64,000 nt of DNA from Thecamonas trahens ATCC 50062 (lineage: Eukaryota; Apusozoa; Apusomonadida; Apusomonadidae): NCBI RefSeq assembly GCF_000142905.1, contig NW_013657669.1, positions 1-64,000 on the forward strand, written 5' to 3'. Shown here piece after piece: positions 47,935 to 56,073 of this stretch. How positions within the stretch are numbered: the first letter of the stretch is position 1; each line of letters starts with the position of its first letter. The translations under genes were made by a program, and so were the position numbers. The notes under the pieces were generated by a model. That model ran no database searches and was not told where the DNA came from. It saw nothing but the letters and a program-made list of their open reading frames with translations.

Positions 47935-49144
47935 ATGCACCTCGCACGCGCCACCCTGCGTAGCGTACGTAACATAGAACATGTGATGTGTGTCTGTGGT
48001 TGAAGGGAGAGGCGCATTGTCCATGAGTGTGGTAAGCGGTGGGGAGCGGTGGGGAAGCCGAGCGGGTGACGGACGACCATCCCGCGAGGAGAGGGAGGCG
48101 AGGACTAACAAGGGGGTATGGGGGATACAGAACACACTGCGTGGGCTGGGACGACTTAGCTCGACTTGGCAGCCGAAGCATTTGGAGGGAGTGGCTGGGA
48201 ATGGAGAGGATGGCATGGAAGTGGCACTGGCTACTGATGCTGGTCTCTCGGATGGTCATGTCGGGTGGAGCAAGGACGCGTACGAGGCGCCGGTCTTTGA
48301 TCTGGCTAATGCCGCCATCAAGGGCGTGGTCAAGCTGGATCCTGTCCTCTTTGGCACTCCGCTGAGGAAGGATCTCATCCACAGAACCGTCCGCTGGCAG
48401 ATGGCAAAGCGCCGCTCCGGAGTGGCCAAGACAAAGTCGCGCGGTGAAGTCCGTGGCTCTAACCGCAAGGCCTTCAAGCAGAAGGGCTCGGGGAGGGCTC
48501 GCCGTGGTCCGGTCCGCAAGGCCCCGCACATCCGTGGCGGTGGTGTGGCCTTTGGAAAGCAGATTCGGTCCTTTGCCTTTGCGCTCAACAAAAAGGTCCG
48601 CGCTGCCGCGCTCCGCTCTGTTCTGGCCAACAAGTACGCTGCCGACGCGCTGTTTGTGGTCGACTCGCTCGACCTGCCGGCGGCCAAGACTCGCGAGGCC
48701 AAGGCCGCGCTCGCCAAGCTGGGCATCTCGTCGGCGGTCGTCATCGACCCTGCGTTCCAGGCCCGCTGGGAGGGCGAGAGCCTCAACCCGCTGACCCAGT
48801 TTGAGCTTGCCTCGCGCAACCTCCACACCGTCACCCTCCTCCCGCCGCTCGGCGCCAACGTGTACGATCTGGTCAAGCACGACGCGCTCATCATCACGCC
48901 GGCCGGCCTAGTTGACCTCGAGGACCGCCTGCGGCCCGAGGAGCCGCTACGCGGCTACAAGTACGGCTACATCCTCGACGACATGGCCGCCGCCAGGCCC
49001 GCCGCCGACGCCGCCGGGTCCGCCGCCGTCCCGGACCTCGACGCCGAGCCGGTTGTCGACGCTGCCGCCGACGTCGACACCGACCTGCACGACCTGCAGG
49101 ACGTTGCCGCCGAGGCCAAGGCCTCATCGTCGAGCTCACAGTAA
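47935..49144 (+). CDS. Mitochondrial large-subunit ribosomal protein uL4m
   Basis: Exon 1 is 47935-47964 (MHLARATLRS), the intron is 47965-48130 (GTACGT donor, TACAG acceptor), and exon 2 is 48131-49144. Both junctions are in phase 0, giving 347 residues. The N-terminus after splicing (MHLARATLRSNTLRGLGRLS) is basic and lacks acidic residues, as expected of a mitochondrial presequence. The bacterial-type L4 core follows: APVFDLANAAIKGVV, RKDLIHRTVRWQMAKRR, the tunnel loop rich in basic residues (TKSRGEVRGSNRKAFKQKG, GRARRGPVRKAPHIRGGG), and LVKHDALIITPAGLVDLE. An acidic C-terminal extension of ~60 residues is unusual. The role is structural, with the loop lining the peptide exit tunnel. Confidence 0.9.
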
Positions 49145-49177
49145 AACGCTCACAACTCGCCGCGGCGGGTCACCGAT

Positions 49178-50164
49178 TTACTTCTTCTTGCTCTTGGCCT
49201 TGGCCTTGGCCTTGTCTTTCGACTTGGCCTTGTCCTTCGACTTGGCCTTGTCCTTCGACTTGGCCTTGTTCTTCGACTTGGCCTTGTCCTTCGACTTGGC
49301 TTTGTTGGCGAGCGTGTCGTCGGCGACAGCCATGGGCGCGACGTCGTCGTCGTCGTCGCCGTCAGTGTGCACCGGCTCGGCATCATCGTCAGCGCCAGAG
49401 CTGGCGGCAGGCTTGGCCTTCGACGTGAGGAGCTTGGCACGCTTGGTCTCGCGAGCAAAGACCATGCTTGGGTCGTCGTCGTCGTCGTCGTCATCGTTGC
49501 CCTCGCTCGCGGCGACCTTGGCGCTAGCAGCGGCGGTGTCGTCGTCCGAGTCGACAAACGTCTTGCGGGTGGTGATGGCTGGGGCGCCATCATGGCCGCG
49601 CTTGAGCGACGGAACAACCGGGGCGAGGGCGTCGCGGCCGTTGCGGACGACGGCTTCCTCGGGCGGGATGCCCTTGAGCGAGCCCTCGATGACCATGATG
49701 GCGGCCGAGGGCGTGATGGACGAGACAGTGAATGAGAGCAGGGCGCCCTCGGAGACAACGACGTCCATGCCGCGGACGGCCCAGGCATCGTCGTCGGCAT
49801 CGTAGTACCACTCGTCAAGAGCGATGGCACTCGCCGGAATGGCGGCGTTGAAGACGCCGTAAGCGAGGAGGCCGATGTGATCCGAGGAGACCTTGTTGAC
49901 GGTTCCGGTCAGACGCTGACCGACGACAGGAGCAAAGATGCAAAAGTCAACATTGATCTTGATGCACATGTCCGCCGGATCAACAATGCGGGCACCATAG
50001 TTGAGCAGGCGGAGGTTGGAGTAGGCGATGGGAACGCCAGCGAGTCGCTCCGAGTACTTGAGAATGAACGAGTTGAGACGAGCGAGGATGCCATCCTTGA
50101 CCGAAGCCGCATAGACGGGAGGAATGTACAACGTCAACGTTGTTGGGCTTGTATGAAAGGCCAT
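49178..50164 (-). CDS. RNA polymerase I subunit RPA43-like
   Basis: Predicted 328 residues from ATG 50164 (MAFHTSPTTLTLYIPP); an upstream GTG is not used. The N-terminal tip-associated domain has LNSFILKYSERLAGVPIAYS and NLRLLNYGARIVDP. The OB-fold half has FAPVVGQRLTGTVNKVSSD then HIGLLAYGVFNAAIP, typical of the Rpa43/Rpb7 stalk family. After ~200 the chain is disordered: acidic runs (DDDDDDD), then a tail of repeated KDKAKSK units encoded by regular 18-base repeats. Role: with RPA14, the stalk of RNA polymerase I that contacts Rrn3 for rDNA transcription. The stop lies 33 bp from that of convergent uL4m. Confidence 0.85.
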   Translation of the reverse strand: MAFHTSPTTLTLYIPPVYAASVKDGILARLNSFILKYSERLAGVPIAYSNLRLLNYGARIVDPADMCIKINVDFCIFAPVVGQRLTGTVNKVSSDHIGLLAYGVFNAAIPASAIALDEWYYDADDDAWAVRGMDVVVSEGALLSFTVSSITPSAAIMVIEGSLKGIPPEEAVVRNGRDALAPVVPSLKRGHDGAPAITTRKTFVDSDDDTAAASAKVAASEGNDDDDDDDDPSMVFARETKRAKLLTSKAKPAASSGADDDAEPVHTDGDDDDDVAPMAVADDTLANKAKSKDKAKSKNKAKSKDKAKSKDKAKSKDKAKAKAKSKKK

Positions 50165-50957
50165 AATGTGCTTCACCTTTCTATTCTTTCAGATCTCTTC
50201 AAATCAATCTCTATCTCCTTCCCTTGCCTCGGCACTACACTCAGCACCTCCTCAACCGTGGATGCAAAGGGGGATGGGCTGTGGCTTGGCTGGCTCGTCA
50301 CCAACTGCTGCCGCTGCGATACCTTGTACAACACAGACTCTGATTGTCTTGCTTCCTCAATCACAGACAATGCTACTAGACTCTTGATCACTTCACGCCC
50401 TGCAAAGTGTGTCCACAAAGTGCCGTGTGCCTCTCTCTCACCCCTGTCCGCCCCTCCCAGCCCCACTCCCGCAATGCCTCCGGAGATGGCGACAGCTGGC
50501 CGATCCGACGCTGTCATGGGCCTTTGGGGGAGGGGGGACCCAGGTGGAGCTGGAGGGTGGGATGGCGAAGCTAGGGCATTGAGAATGAGGATAGAGGAGC
50601 TGTGGTGGGTGAGAAAGGGTGTATAGAGTCTGGTGGGAGGGGGGGATTGCGTAGATGGGGAGATCAGGGCGAATAGAGGTGGATGATGGGGAGGCTGATC
50701 AAGAGGAGAGGGGGGTGAGACGCAGCTGGGGGATGCGATCGGAGGAGTTTGGGGAATGGGGATCGGCATGGATGGTTGGTGACGGCGGTGATGGTAGTGG
50801 TGGTGGTGGTGATGGTGGTGGCGGGGGATGACTCCCACTCGCGATCAGGTGCCCGTCCTTGCAGCCGGGAGAACAACCGAACCCTTGACGGTACGGTCAT
50901 TCGGACGCGTTGGCGCGCGTCTCAAAGTGAACAGCTGCTCATGCCGCACACGTCGCT
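50165..50957. promoter_or_regulatory. Divergent intergenic region
   Basis: 793 bp between the RPA43 start (minus) and the next plus-strand candidate gene. It contains a G-rich, A/G-biased middle (50520-50720) and a GGTGGTGAT-type simple repeat (50780-50825). I see no gene here. A C/T-rich stretch on the minus strand (50640-50750) may produce spurious open frames. Confidence 0.45.
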
Positions 50958-51532
50958 ATGGACCAAGAGTGGCGAGTTGTGGAGAACGGCCAGCCGCGAT
51001 CAGATGCCCTCGAGGTGGCCCGTGGCGCCATCGATGCGATCGTTGCCTGTCGCGTGGCGGACATCGCAGACATCGCCTGCGTCTACACCTGCGGCGCCGA
51101 CGCCAATGTCGAGCTGACAACTCGCTGGGCAAAGCAAGTAGTGGAGGACATGCGGCCACTGCTTGCTGTTCTCCTCGACTGCTCCGCCGATGGTAGCGCC
51201 GCTGATCTCCACACACACTGCCTGGCAAGATCACGCTCTCTTCGGCCATCCCGCCTTCCTTACGAGACTCTGACAGCCACCAGGACGAAGCGCTAGAGGT
51301 TGAGCTCTGGTGGTCAGGCTCAGTCTTTCCTCACGCCGACGGCCGCCAATGGACGGCGACCCAGATCGTGGCCGCGCTCGCCTTCGACTTGGCTGCTGGC
51401 TCTTTCTTGTACGACATCCGCCGCTCGCGCCCGGGCCATGCACAAACTACGGTCTCCAGTCAGCGGCCGGACATTGCTAGCTGGCGCCATCAAACGCAAC
51501 CCATCGCTGCCTCACCCCCTATCCAATTGTGA
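50958..51532 (+). CDS. Uncharacterised protein, probably one gene over two frames
   Basis: Frame one starts at ATG 50958 (MDQEWRVVENGQPRSDAL) and reads ALEVARGAIDAIVACRVADI, ELTTRWAKQVVEDMRPLLAV before ending in Arg-rich sequence at 51296. The adjacent frame is open from ~51206 to the stop at 51532 and looks protein-like: DSHQDEALEVELWWSGSVF and TATQIVAALAFDLAAGSFLY. The switch is again the equivalent of one missing base, somewhere in 51206-51290. The combined product would be ~190 residues and helical, with no recognised motif. Expression or conservation has not been tested, and it could be two small genes or a mis-assembled one. Confidence 0.4.
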
Positions 51533-51626
51533 ATGAGCTCTTCCCGCGCGCGCGAAAGCGTGTACGACTCGGGGAGCGGCCCGACACACCTCTCTCAGCG
51601 CAACACGACGGCAAGGCGGCCGCAAC

Positions 51627-53789
51627 ATGGACGGAGACCGGGTCAGAGTGGCTCAGCTGGCGCTGGCTTCTGGACAAAGCCGACAGCTAGAGGGTGGGGT
51701 GGTGGTAGGGCGGGTACTCCTCGTCTGGCCAACCACTGGGAGCGGGGCCGAGGCCGAGACCTCGTTCCTGCTGGAGGAAGTGACGGAGGGAGCGAGGACA
51801 CAAAGGGCACACGGCGCAAGCACATCGGCTCCATCGCCATCATCAGAGTTGCAAGTGGCACAGAGACTGAGGATACGATCGGTGTCGCTGATGGCTGAAG
51901 CGAGCGAAACAAGCGGGCCGAACCGAGTTCGGCTCATTGTCCGCGGCGCCTTTGCCCACAAGCTCGCCGGCGTAGTGGCCAAGAACGATGTGCTGGTGGT
52001 CCATCCGGTGCCCGCGGTGGCTATTGTGCCGCTGGAAGCAGGTGGAGGTGGCCCATCGGGAGGGCCGGGCAACCAGCACCGCAATTTGGCGCTGTGTATC
52101 TCGGACGATGAGCCCGAGAAGCGGGTGCTGGACGTTGTCATGGATGTGTTGCTGGCAGGACGGGAGAACCTGGTGATCAAGGTGACTCGAGGGAAGCTGA
52201 ACGAGTTGGACTCGCAGGCTGCGCTGATGCGGTCTGTCCTGGCTAACGACGAGGTTGAGACGGGCGGCGTCAGCGCGAGCGGAAAGCGCCGGCTAGCAGG
52301 CGACGGAGGAGGCACCGGGTCAGCGACCGGCGTCAAGCGCCGCAAGGTCATGACTCGCAGCTACCGGTACACACCGCTGGTCGAGGTGGCTGTGGGGATG
52401 GAGGCGCACGTCTACGGGGTGGTTGTTGCGCTCCGCGAGCCGCGGCAGACTCGCGGGTCAGACATGATGATGAGCCTCACGCTCCGCGACGACTCGAACA
52501 GCGACGCTGAGCTCTCGTCGCTGCGGATCAACGTGTTTGCGCCGCCGGGCGCACTGCCGCCGATTGCCGGTGTTGGCGACGTCGTCCGCATTCACCGACT
52601 CGACATCCAGCTCTTCCGTGGCTTCCGGCAGGGCTGCTCACGGAAGCGGACCTCGTTTGCGGTGTTTGACAAGGCTCTAGGTACGCCCATCGAGCCGCGC
52701 ACCCATCCGACGCTCACCATCAAGCACACCCTCAACGATGCCGACCGGGCGCGGGTCCGCGAGCTACGCGGCTGGTACGAAGCGCTCTGCACCGTCACAG
52801 CGCTTCCACGGGAGCTGGCTCCGCTCGCGCCGGCCAAGCACGCCGCAGGCAGCTGCCCCCGGGTCATGCTGGGCAATGTCAAGCCGGACGGAGGCGCGGT
52901 TTGCCTGGTCGTCCGCTTGGCGAGCGTCGATCTGGAAGCACAGACCGGGCTCGGCTGGGACGGCTCGCCGCCGCCGGGCCAGACGCGCCTGCTCGACGCG
53001 CGCCCCCTTGGCGCTGGCTTTCTCTCGCGGTGGTCGTTTGACCCGCTGCCGGCGCAGCGGCTGATCCTTAGTGAGCAGACGCGGCGGTGCCTGGGTGCGA
53101 TGGGTGCCGAGGCTGGCACGGACTCGTGGGTCGAGCTCCATGAGTGCCGGCTCGGCAGCGCCGGTGAGATGCTGGTCGATGGACCAGCGTACTCTGTCGA
53201 GCCGTCGAGCACCGCGGCGTCGACCTCGCGCTTTCTCCTCTGCCCGGAGCCGGGCGTGTGGCAGTGCAAGGCGGCTCCGAGCGCTACCAACCGTACCCGG
53301 CCGGTAGTCTCGCTGCGATCAGTGTTGGAGCGTGCGCGGAGTGAGCACGTCAAGGCGCGAGTTCTGGCGCGGGTTGTCGAAATCACGCCGGGCCCGCGCC
53401 AGGTCGAGGCTGCATGCGTCCCGCTCTGTCCGGCTTGCGGCGGTCTGGTGGAGCGCGCAAGTCCTGGCTCGAGCGGAACCTACGCCTGCGCCGCTTGCGA
53501 CATCGCTACGCTGGCCAAGCCGCAGCACACATACATGTTTGTGCTCCGGCTGGTCGACGCCTCGGCAGTTGCCGACGTTATCGCCTTTGACGATGACGCG
53601 CTCGCCCTCTTTCCTGGCCTCCCTGCCACCGACCTCACCGAGTCGAACGTGACCCGTGATGGGGTCCGTGAACGGATGACCGGCTTTCTCGCCGATGGTG
53701 CCTACCTCGACCTCTGTGTCTGTTCGTACGCCGACGGCGACGGGCACATCCGGTTCCGGATCTTTGGCACCCAGGGCATTGTCGGGTGA
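51627..53789 (+). CDS. POT1: POT1-like telomere end-binding protein
   Basis: A single exon of 720 residues from ATG 51627. Residues ~246-352 match the Telo_bind OB fold of POT1: YRYTPLVEVAVGMEAHVYGV, then GSDMMMSLTLRDDS, LRINVFAPPGALPPI and VGDVVRIHRLDIQLFRGF. A second OB-like region follows (~370-560). The C-terminal region carries a zinc ribbon, Cys601-x2-Cys604-x16-Cys621-x2-Cys624, then YMFVLRLVDASAVADVIAFD, resembling the third OB fold of POT1/RPA1-type proteins. The first ~240 residues are an extension, including a possible extra small domain (LIVRGAFAHKLAGVVAKND). Known role: binds the single-stranded telomeric G-strand to protect ends and control telomerase. Confidence 0.8.
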   Translation: MDGDRVRVAQLALASGQSRQLEGGVVVGRVLLVWPTTGSGAEAETSFLLEEVTEGARTQRAHGASTSAPSPSSELQVAQRLRIRSVSLMAEASETSGPNRVRLIVRGAFAHKLAGVVAKNDVLVVHPVPAVAIVPLEAGGGGPSGGPGNQHRNLALCISDDEPEKRVLDVVMDVLLAGRENLVIKVTRGKLNELDSQAALMRSVLANDEVETGGVSASGKRRLAGDGGGTGSATGVKRRKVMTRSYRYTPLVEVAVGMEAHVYGVVVALREPRQTRGSDMMMSLTLRDDSNSDAELSSLRINVFAPPGALPPIAGVGDVVRIHRLDIQLFRGFRQGCSRKRTSFAVFDKALGTPIEPRTHPTLTIKHTLNDADRARVRELRGWYEALCTVTALPRELAPLAPAKHAAGSCPRVMLGNVKPDGGAVCLVVRLASVDLEAQTGLGWDGSPPPGQTRLLDARPLGAGFLSRWSFDPLPAQRLILSEQTRRCLGAMGAEAGTDSWVELHECRLGSAGEMLVDGPAYSVEPSSTAASTSRFLLCPEPGVWQCKAAPSATNRTRPVVSLRSVLERARSEHVKARVLARVVEITPGPRQVEAACVPLCPACGGLVERASPGSSGTYACAACDIATLAKPQHTYMFVLRLVDASAVADVIAFDDDALALFPGLPATDLTESNVTRDGVRERMTGFLADGAYLDLCVCSYADGDGHIRFRIFGTQGIVG

Positions 53790-54756
53790 TACCACGCGTT
53801 TACGCTCTGCGACGCGGACGACGCGGACGACATGGACGATGCGGCTGGCTACAGCCTCTCTCTCTCTCTCTCTCTTTCTCCACACACGCGCGCACACACA
53901 CTGGCCACAGACCAAATCGAACATGTGTTCATTGACACCCTTCACTGGGCACCGCCCGTGGTGTACGGGTCGAGGTGGAGCTCACGACGACGCTCCTCGG
54001 TGGCCTTGCGCCACTTCGGGTTGACGGTCGACGGCAGCGGGGCTATCGACACACATAGATCCATTTCCAATCACATCCACACAGTGAGTCATTATCGGAA
54101 CAAGTCCTTCCCACACCCCTTCCCCAGCTGACCCATGTACCAGCTGTACTTTGGGAGGGGGGGGGACGGGGGAGGAGGGAGGGAGCCGGTGCGGGCGCGA
54201 GACGACGACACTCGGAAGACCCGTCAGCCGACCCGACGTCACCCACTTCCGCCGAGTTGGAGAGCGAGCCCAGGAGGCCATGACTAGCAAGGGAGACCGC
54301 CACTCCGAGTAGGAGAGAAAGATGTGCAACAGTAGTGGTGGTGGTGGTGGTGGTGGTGGTGGTGGTGGTGGTGGTGGTCGGGGAATGGGGGGAGAGGAAG
54401 GGCATGGGTGTGATCAAGGCGACAGTCGGTGGTTGGTGGTGGTGGGCAATATTTTTGCCGCCAGGTCAGCCAGCCTAGCCAGCGCTTGTATGGGCAAGGT
54501 GTAGGTGTATGTCATGCACATATGGGTGGTGGGTGGATGGAGGGGTATCTGGGTTGGAGTGGTACAGGTGGTCGTGGTCGTTGGTCGTTGGCTAATGGGC
54601 AAGGGTGGGTAGGGTAGGGTGGCGTGGGGGGGGGGGGGGGGGAGGGGGAACAAGGTGGCGGGATGGACCAGTGGCCGGGTGGCGGTTCACCTCGGCAAGT
54701 ACTGGTTGGTGTGAGGGATGGAGAAGGTGGGAGAAGGTGAGAAAAGGGAGGAGGTA

Positions 54757-54846
54757 CGTACAGCCCCAGACAGCGTTGACAATCTCGCAGAGGACGACGC
54801 CGCCAACAATGGAACCGAGCATGGAGATACCGAGCTTGCCAGACAT
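54757..54846 (-). CDS. Candidate first exon of a small membrane protein
   Basis: From ATG 54846 the minus strand reads MSGKLGISMLGSIVGGVVLC then EIVNAVWG, a convincing hydrophobic helix with high-GC codon use. A GTACGTACC donor lies directly after it, like donors in four other genes here. Downstream exons could not be fixed: possible pieces near 54440-54500 and 54190-54330 are interrupted by simple repeats. The product may be a small single- or double-pass membrane protein. Function unknown. Confidence 0.3.
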
Positions 54847-54942
54847 GATGAGATGAGAAGACGAGTGGTGCTTCTAAACGTCATTGATTACCGCATTGAG
54901 ACTTTATCGTTGGGTCGTCGACCCGCAGTCAGCCATCACACG

Positions 54943-55209
54943 CCGGCCACCGATCACGCTACCGATTATACTACGGATCATAATACCGATCACGCCACCG
55001 ATCACACTCCCGATCACACTGCCGATCACGCTACCGAACACGCTACCGATCATACTACGGATCACACTATCGATCATACTACGGATCATGCTACGGATCA
55101 TACTACGAATCACGCTACCGAACGCGCTACCGATCACACTACCGATCATACTACGGATCACGCTACCGATACTACGGATCACGCTACGGATCAACGGATC
55201 ATGCTACGG
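54943..55209 (+). repeat. 12-bp tandem repeat array (CACGCTACCGAT type)
   Basis: About 22 units of 12 bases alternate between ACCGATCACGCT and ACGGATCATACT forms. The units preserve period and a GATCA core but vary at three or four positions. One frame encodes TDHTTDHATDH and another LPITLPIILRI. The array ends ~130 bp before the start of the DoxX-like gene. Confidence 0.95.
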
Positions 55210-55337
55210 ATATCCCCCCCTCTCCACACGTGTCGATTTTTGGGGGGGAGGTGTGCGTCAGCCCTGCGTTCGACGCCCGGCCACGCGGCGCCGGCCACAG
55301 GCGACAAGCGACAAGCGACGACAGACGTGACTCGACC

Positions 55338-55862
55338 ATGAGCATTACGGTGGACATTCAGCTGGAGAGCATTCTCCGTGTGGGAGTCTGCGGCTGCTTT
55401 GTAGGCCATGGATGGATTGCCTTTTCTGGAGCTGAGGCCTCAAAGTGGCGTGGCTATCTGGCGGCAGGTGGCTTTACCTCTGCTGAGGCCGTCATCCTTC
55501 TTCCCCTCATCGGTCTCCTCGACATCGCCATCGGCATTCTGACTCTGTTCTATCCTCTCTCCTTGGTCACCATCTGGGCTGCTGCTTGGGCCTTTGCCAC
55601 TGCTGCCATTCGCCCTATTGCTGGCGAGTCCATCTGGGCTGCCATCGAACGCGCTGGCAACTGGGCCACTCCTCTGGCTCTTGTCTATCTCCATGCTCAT
55701 CGGCAGGTCTCCCGATCTGCCTTGCCGTCCTGGTTCCCGCCATGGCTCGCAGACATGCTTGATCCGAGCCTCTCCTGGGATCTCTCACTCAAGTATGTCT
55801 TCACCCTCATTGTCGCCCTCCTCGGCTGCGTCCTCGTCCTCCGCACCCTCCGGTCCCGCTGA
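55338..55862 (+). CDS. Four-helix DoxX-like membrane protein
   Basis: Predicted 174 residues from ATG 55338 (CTCGACCATGAGC); the frame is open upstream but enters the repeat gap. Four hydrophobic segments are visible: ILRVGVCGCFVGHGWIAFSG, VILLPLIGLLDIAIGILTLF, IWAAAWAFATAAIRPIAG and LKYVFTLIVALLGCVLVL. The strings GHG, LIGLLDI, RPIAGESIWAAIERAGNWAT and PLALV recall a family of bacterial membrane proteins related to DoxX, so transfer from bacteria is possible. The family's function is unknown to me; DoxX relatives are linked to quinone or redox chemistry. Codon use resembles the neighbours, so any transfer is old. Confidence 0.7.
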   Translation: MSITVDIQLESILRVGVCGCFVGHGWIAFSGAEASKWRGYLAAGGFTSAEAVILLPLIGLLDIAIGILTLFYPLSLVTIWAAAWAFATAAIRPIAGESIWAAIERAGNWATPLALVYLHAHRQVSRSALPSWFPPWLADMLDPSLSWDLSLKYVFTLIVALLGCVLVLRTLRSR

Positions 55863-56073
55863 TCCCGCGCCCACCGCCCACATCGCACCTCCTTCCTCAC
55901 TCGGCCCGTAAATCACACCCTGAACTGGCCAATCCCCCGCGCGTACCTGCTCCACCACCCAAGTGCCGCACGCGGAGGGCTCCCATGCGTGCGCCCAATT
56001 TCAAACTGCGGCTGACAGCCCATTACCGCACTCTTCTCGTCGGCACTCGAAGCCACGGCTGTACTCATCATCC

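Larger units (their letters stand above)
53790..55337. other. Repeat-rich 1.5-kb gap
   Basis: No confident complete gene. It contains a CT/CA simple-sequence patch (53855-53905), a GGT trinucleotide run (~54332-54378), a 17-base G run (54626-54642) and the 12-base array at 54943-55209. A peptide-like stretch at 53912-54040 (DQIEHVFIDTLHWAPPVV) is open but has no start or splice support. One candidate first exon lies on the minus strand at 54757-54846. Confidence 0.5.

Noticed and set aside
54884-55330. Open frames through the 12-bp array encoding TDH or LPI repeats
   Set aside because: The array has no stop in these frames because of its period. No start, splice or flanking domain supports translation.
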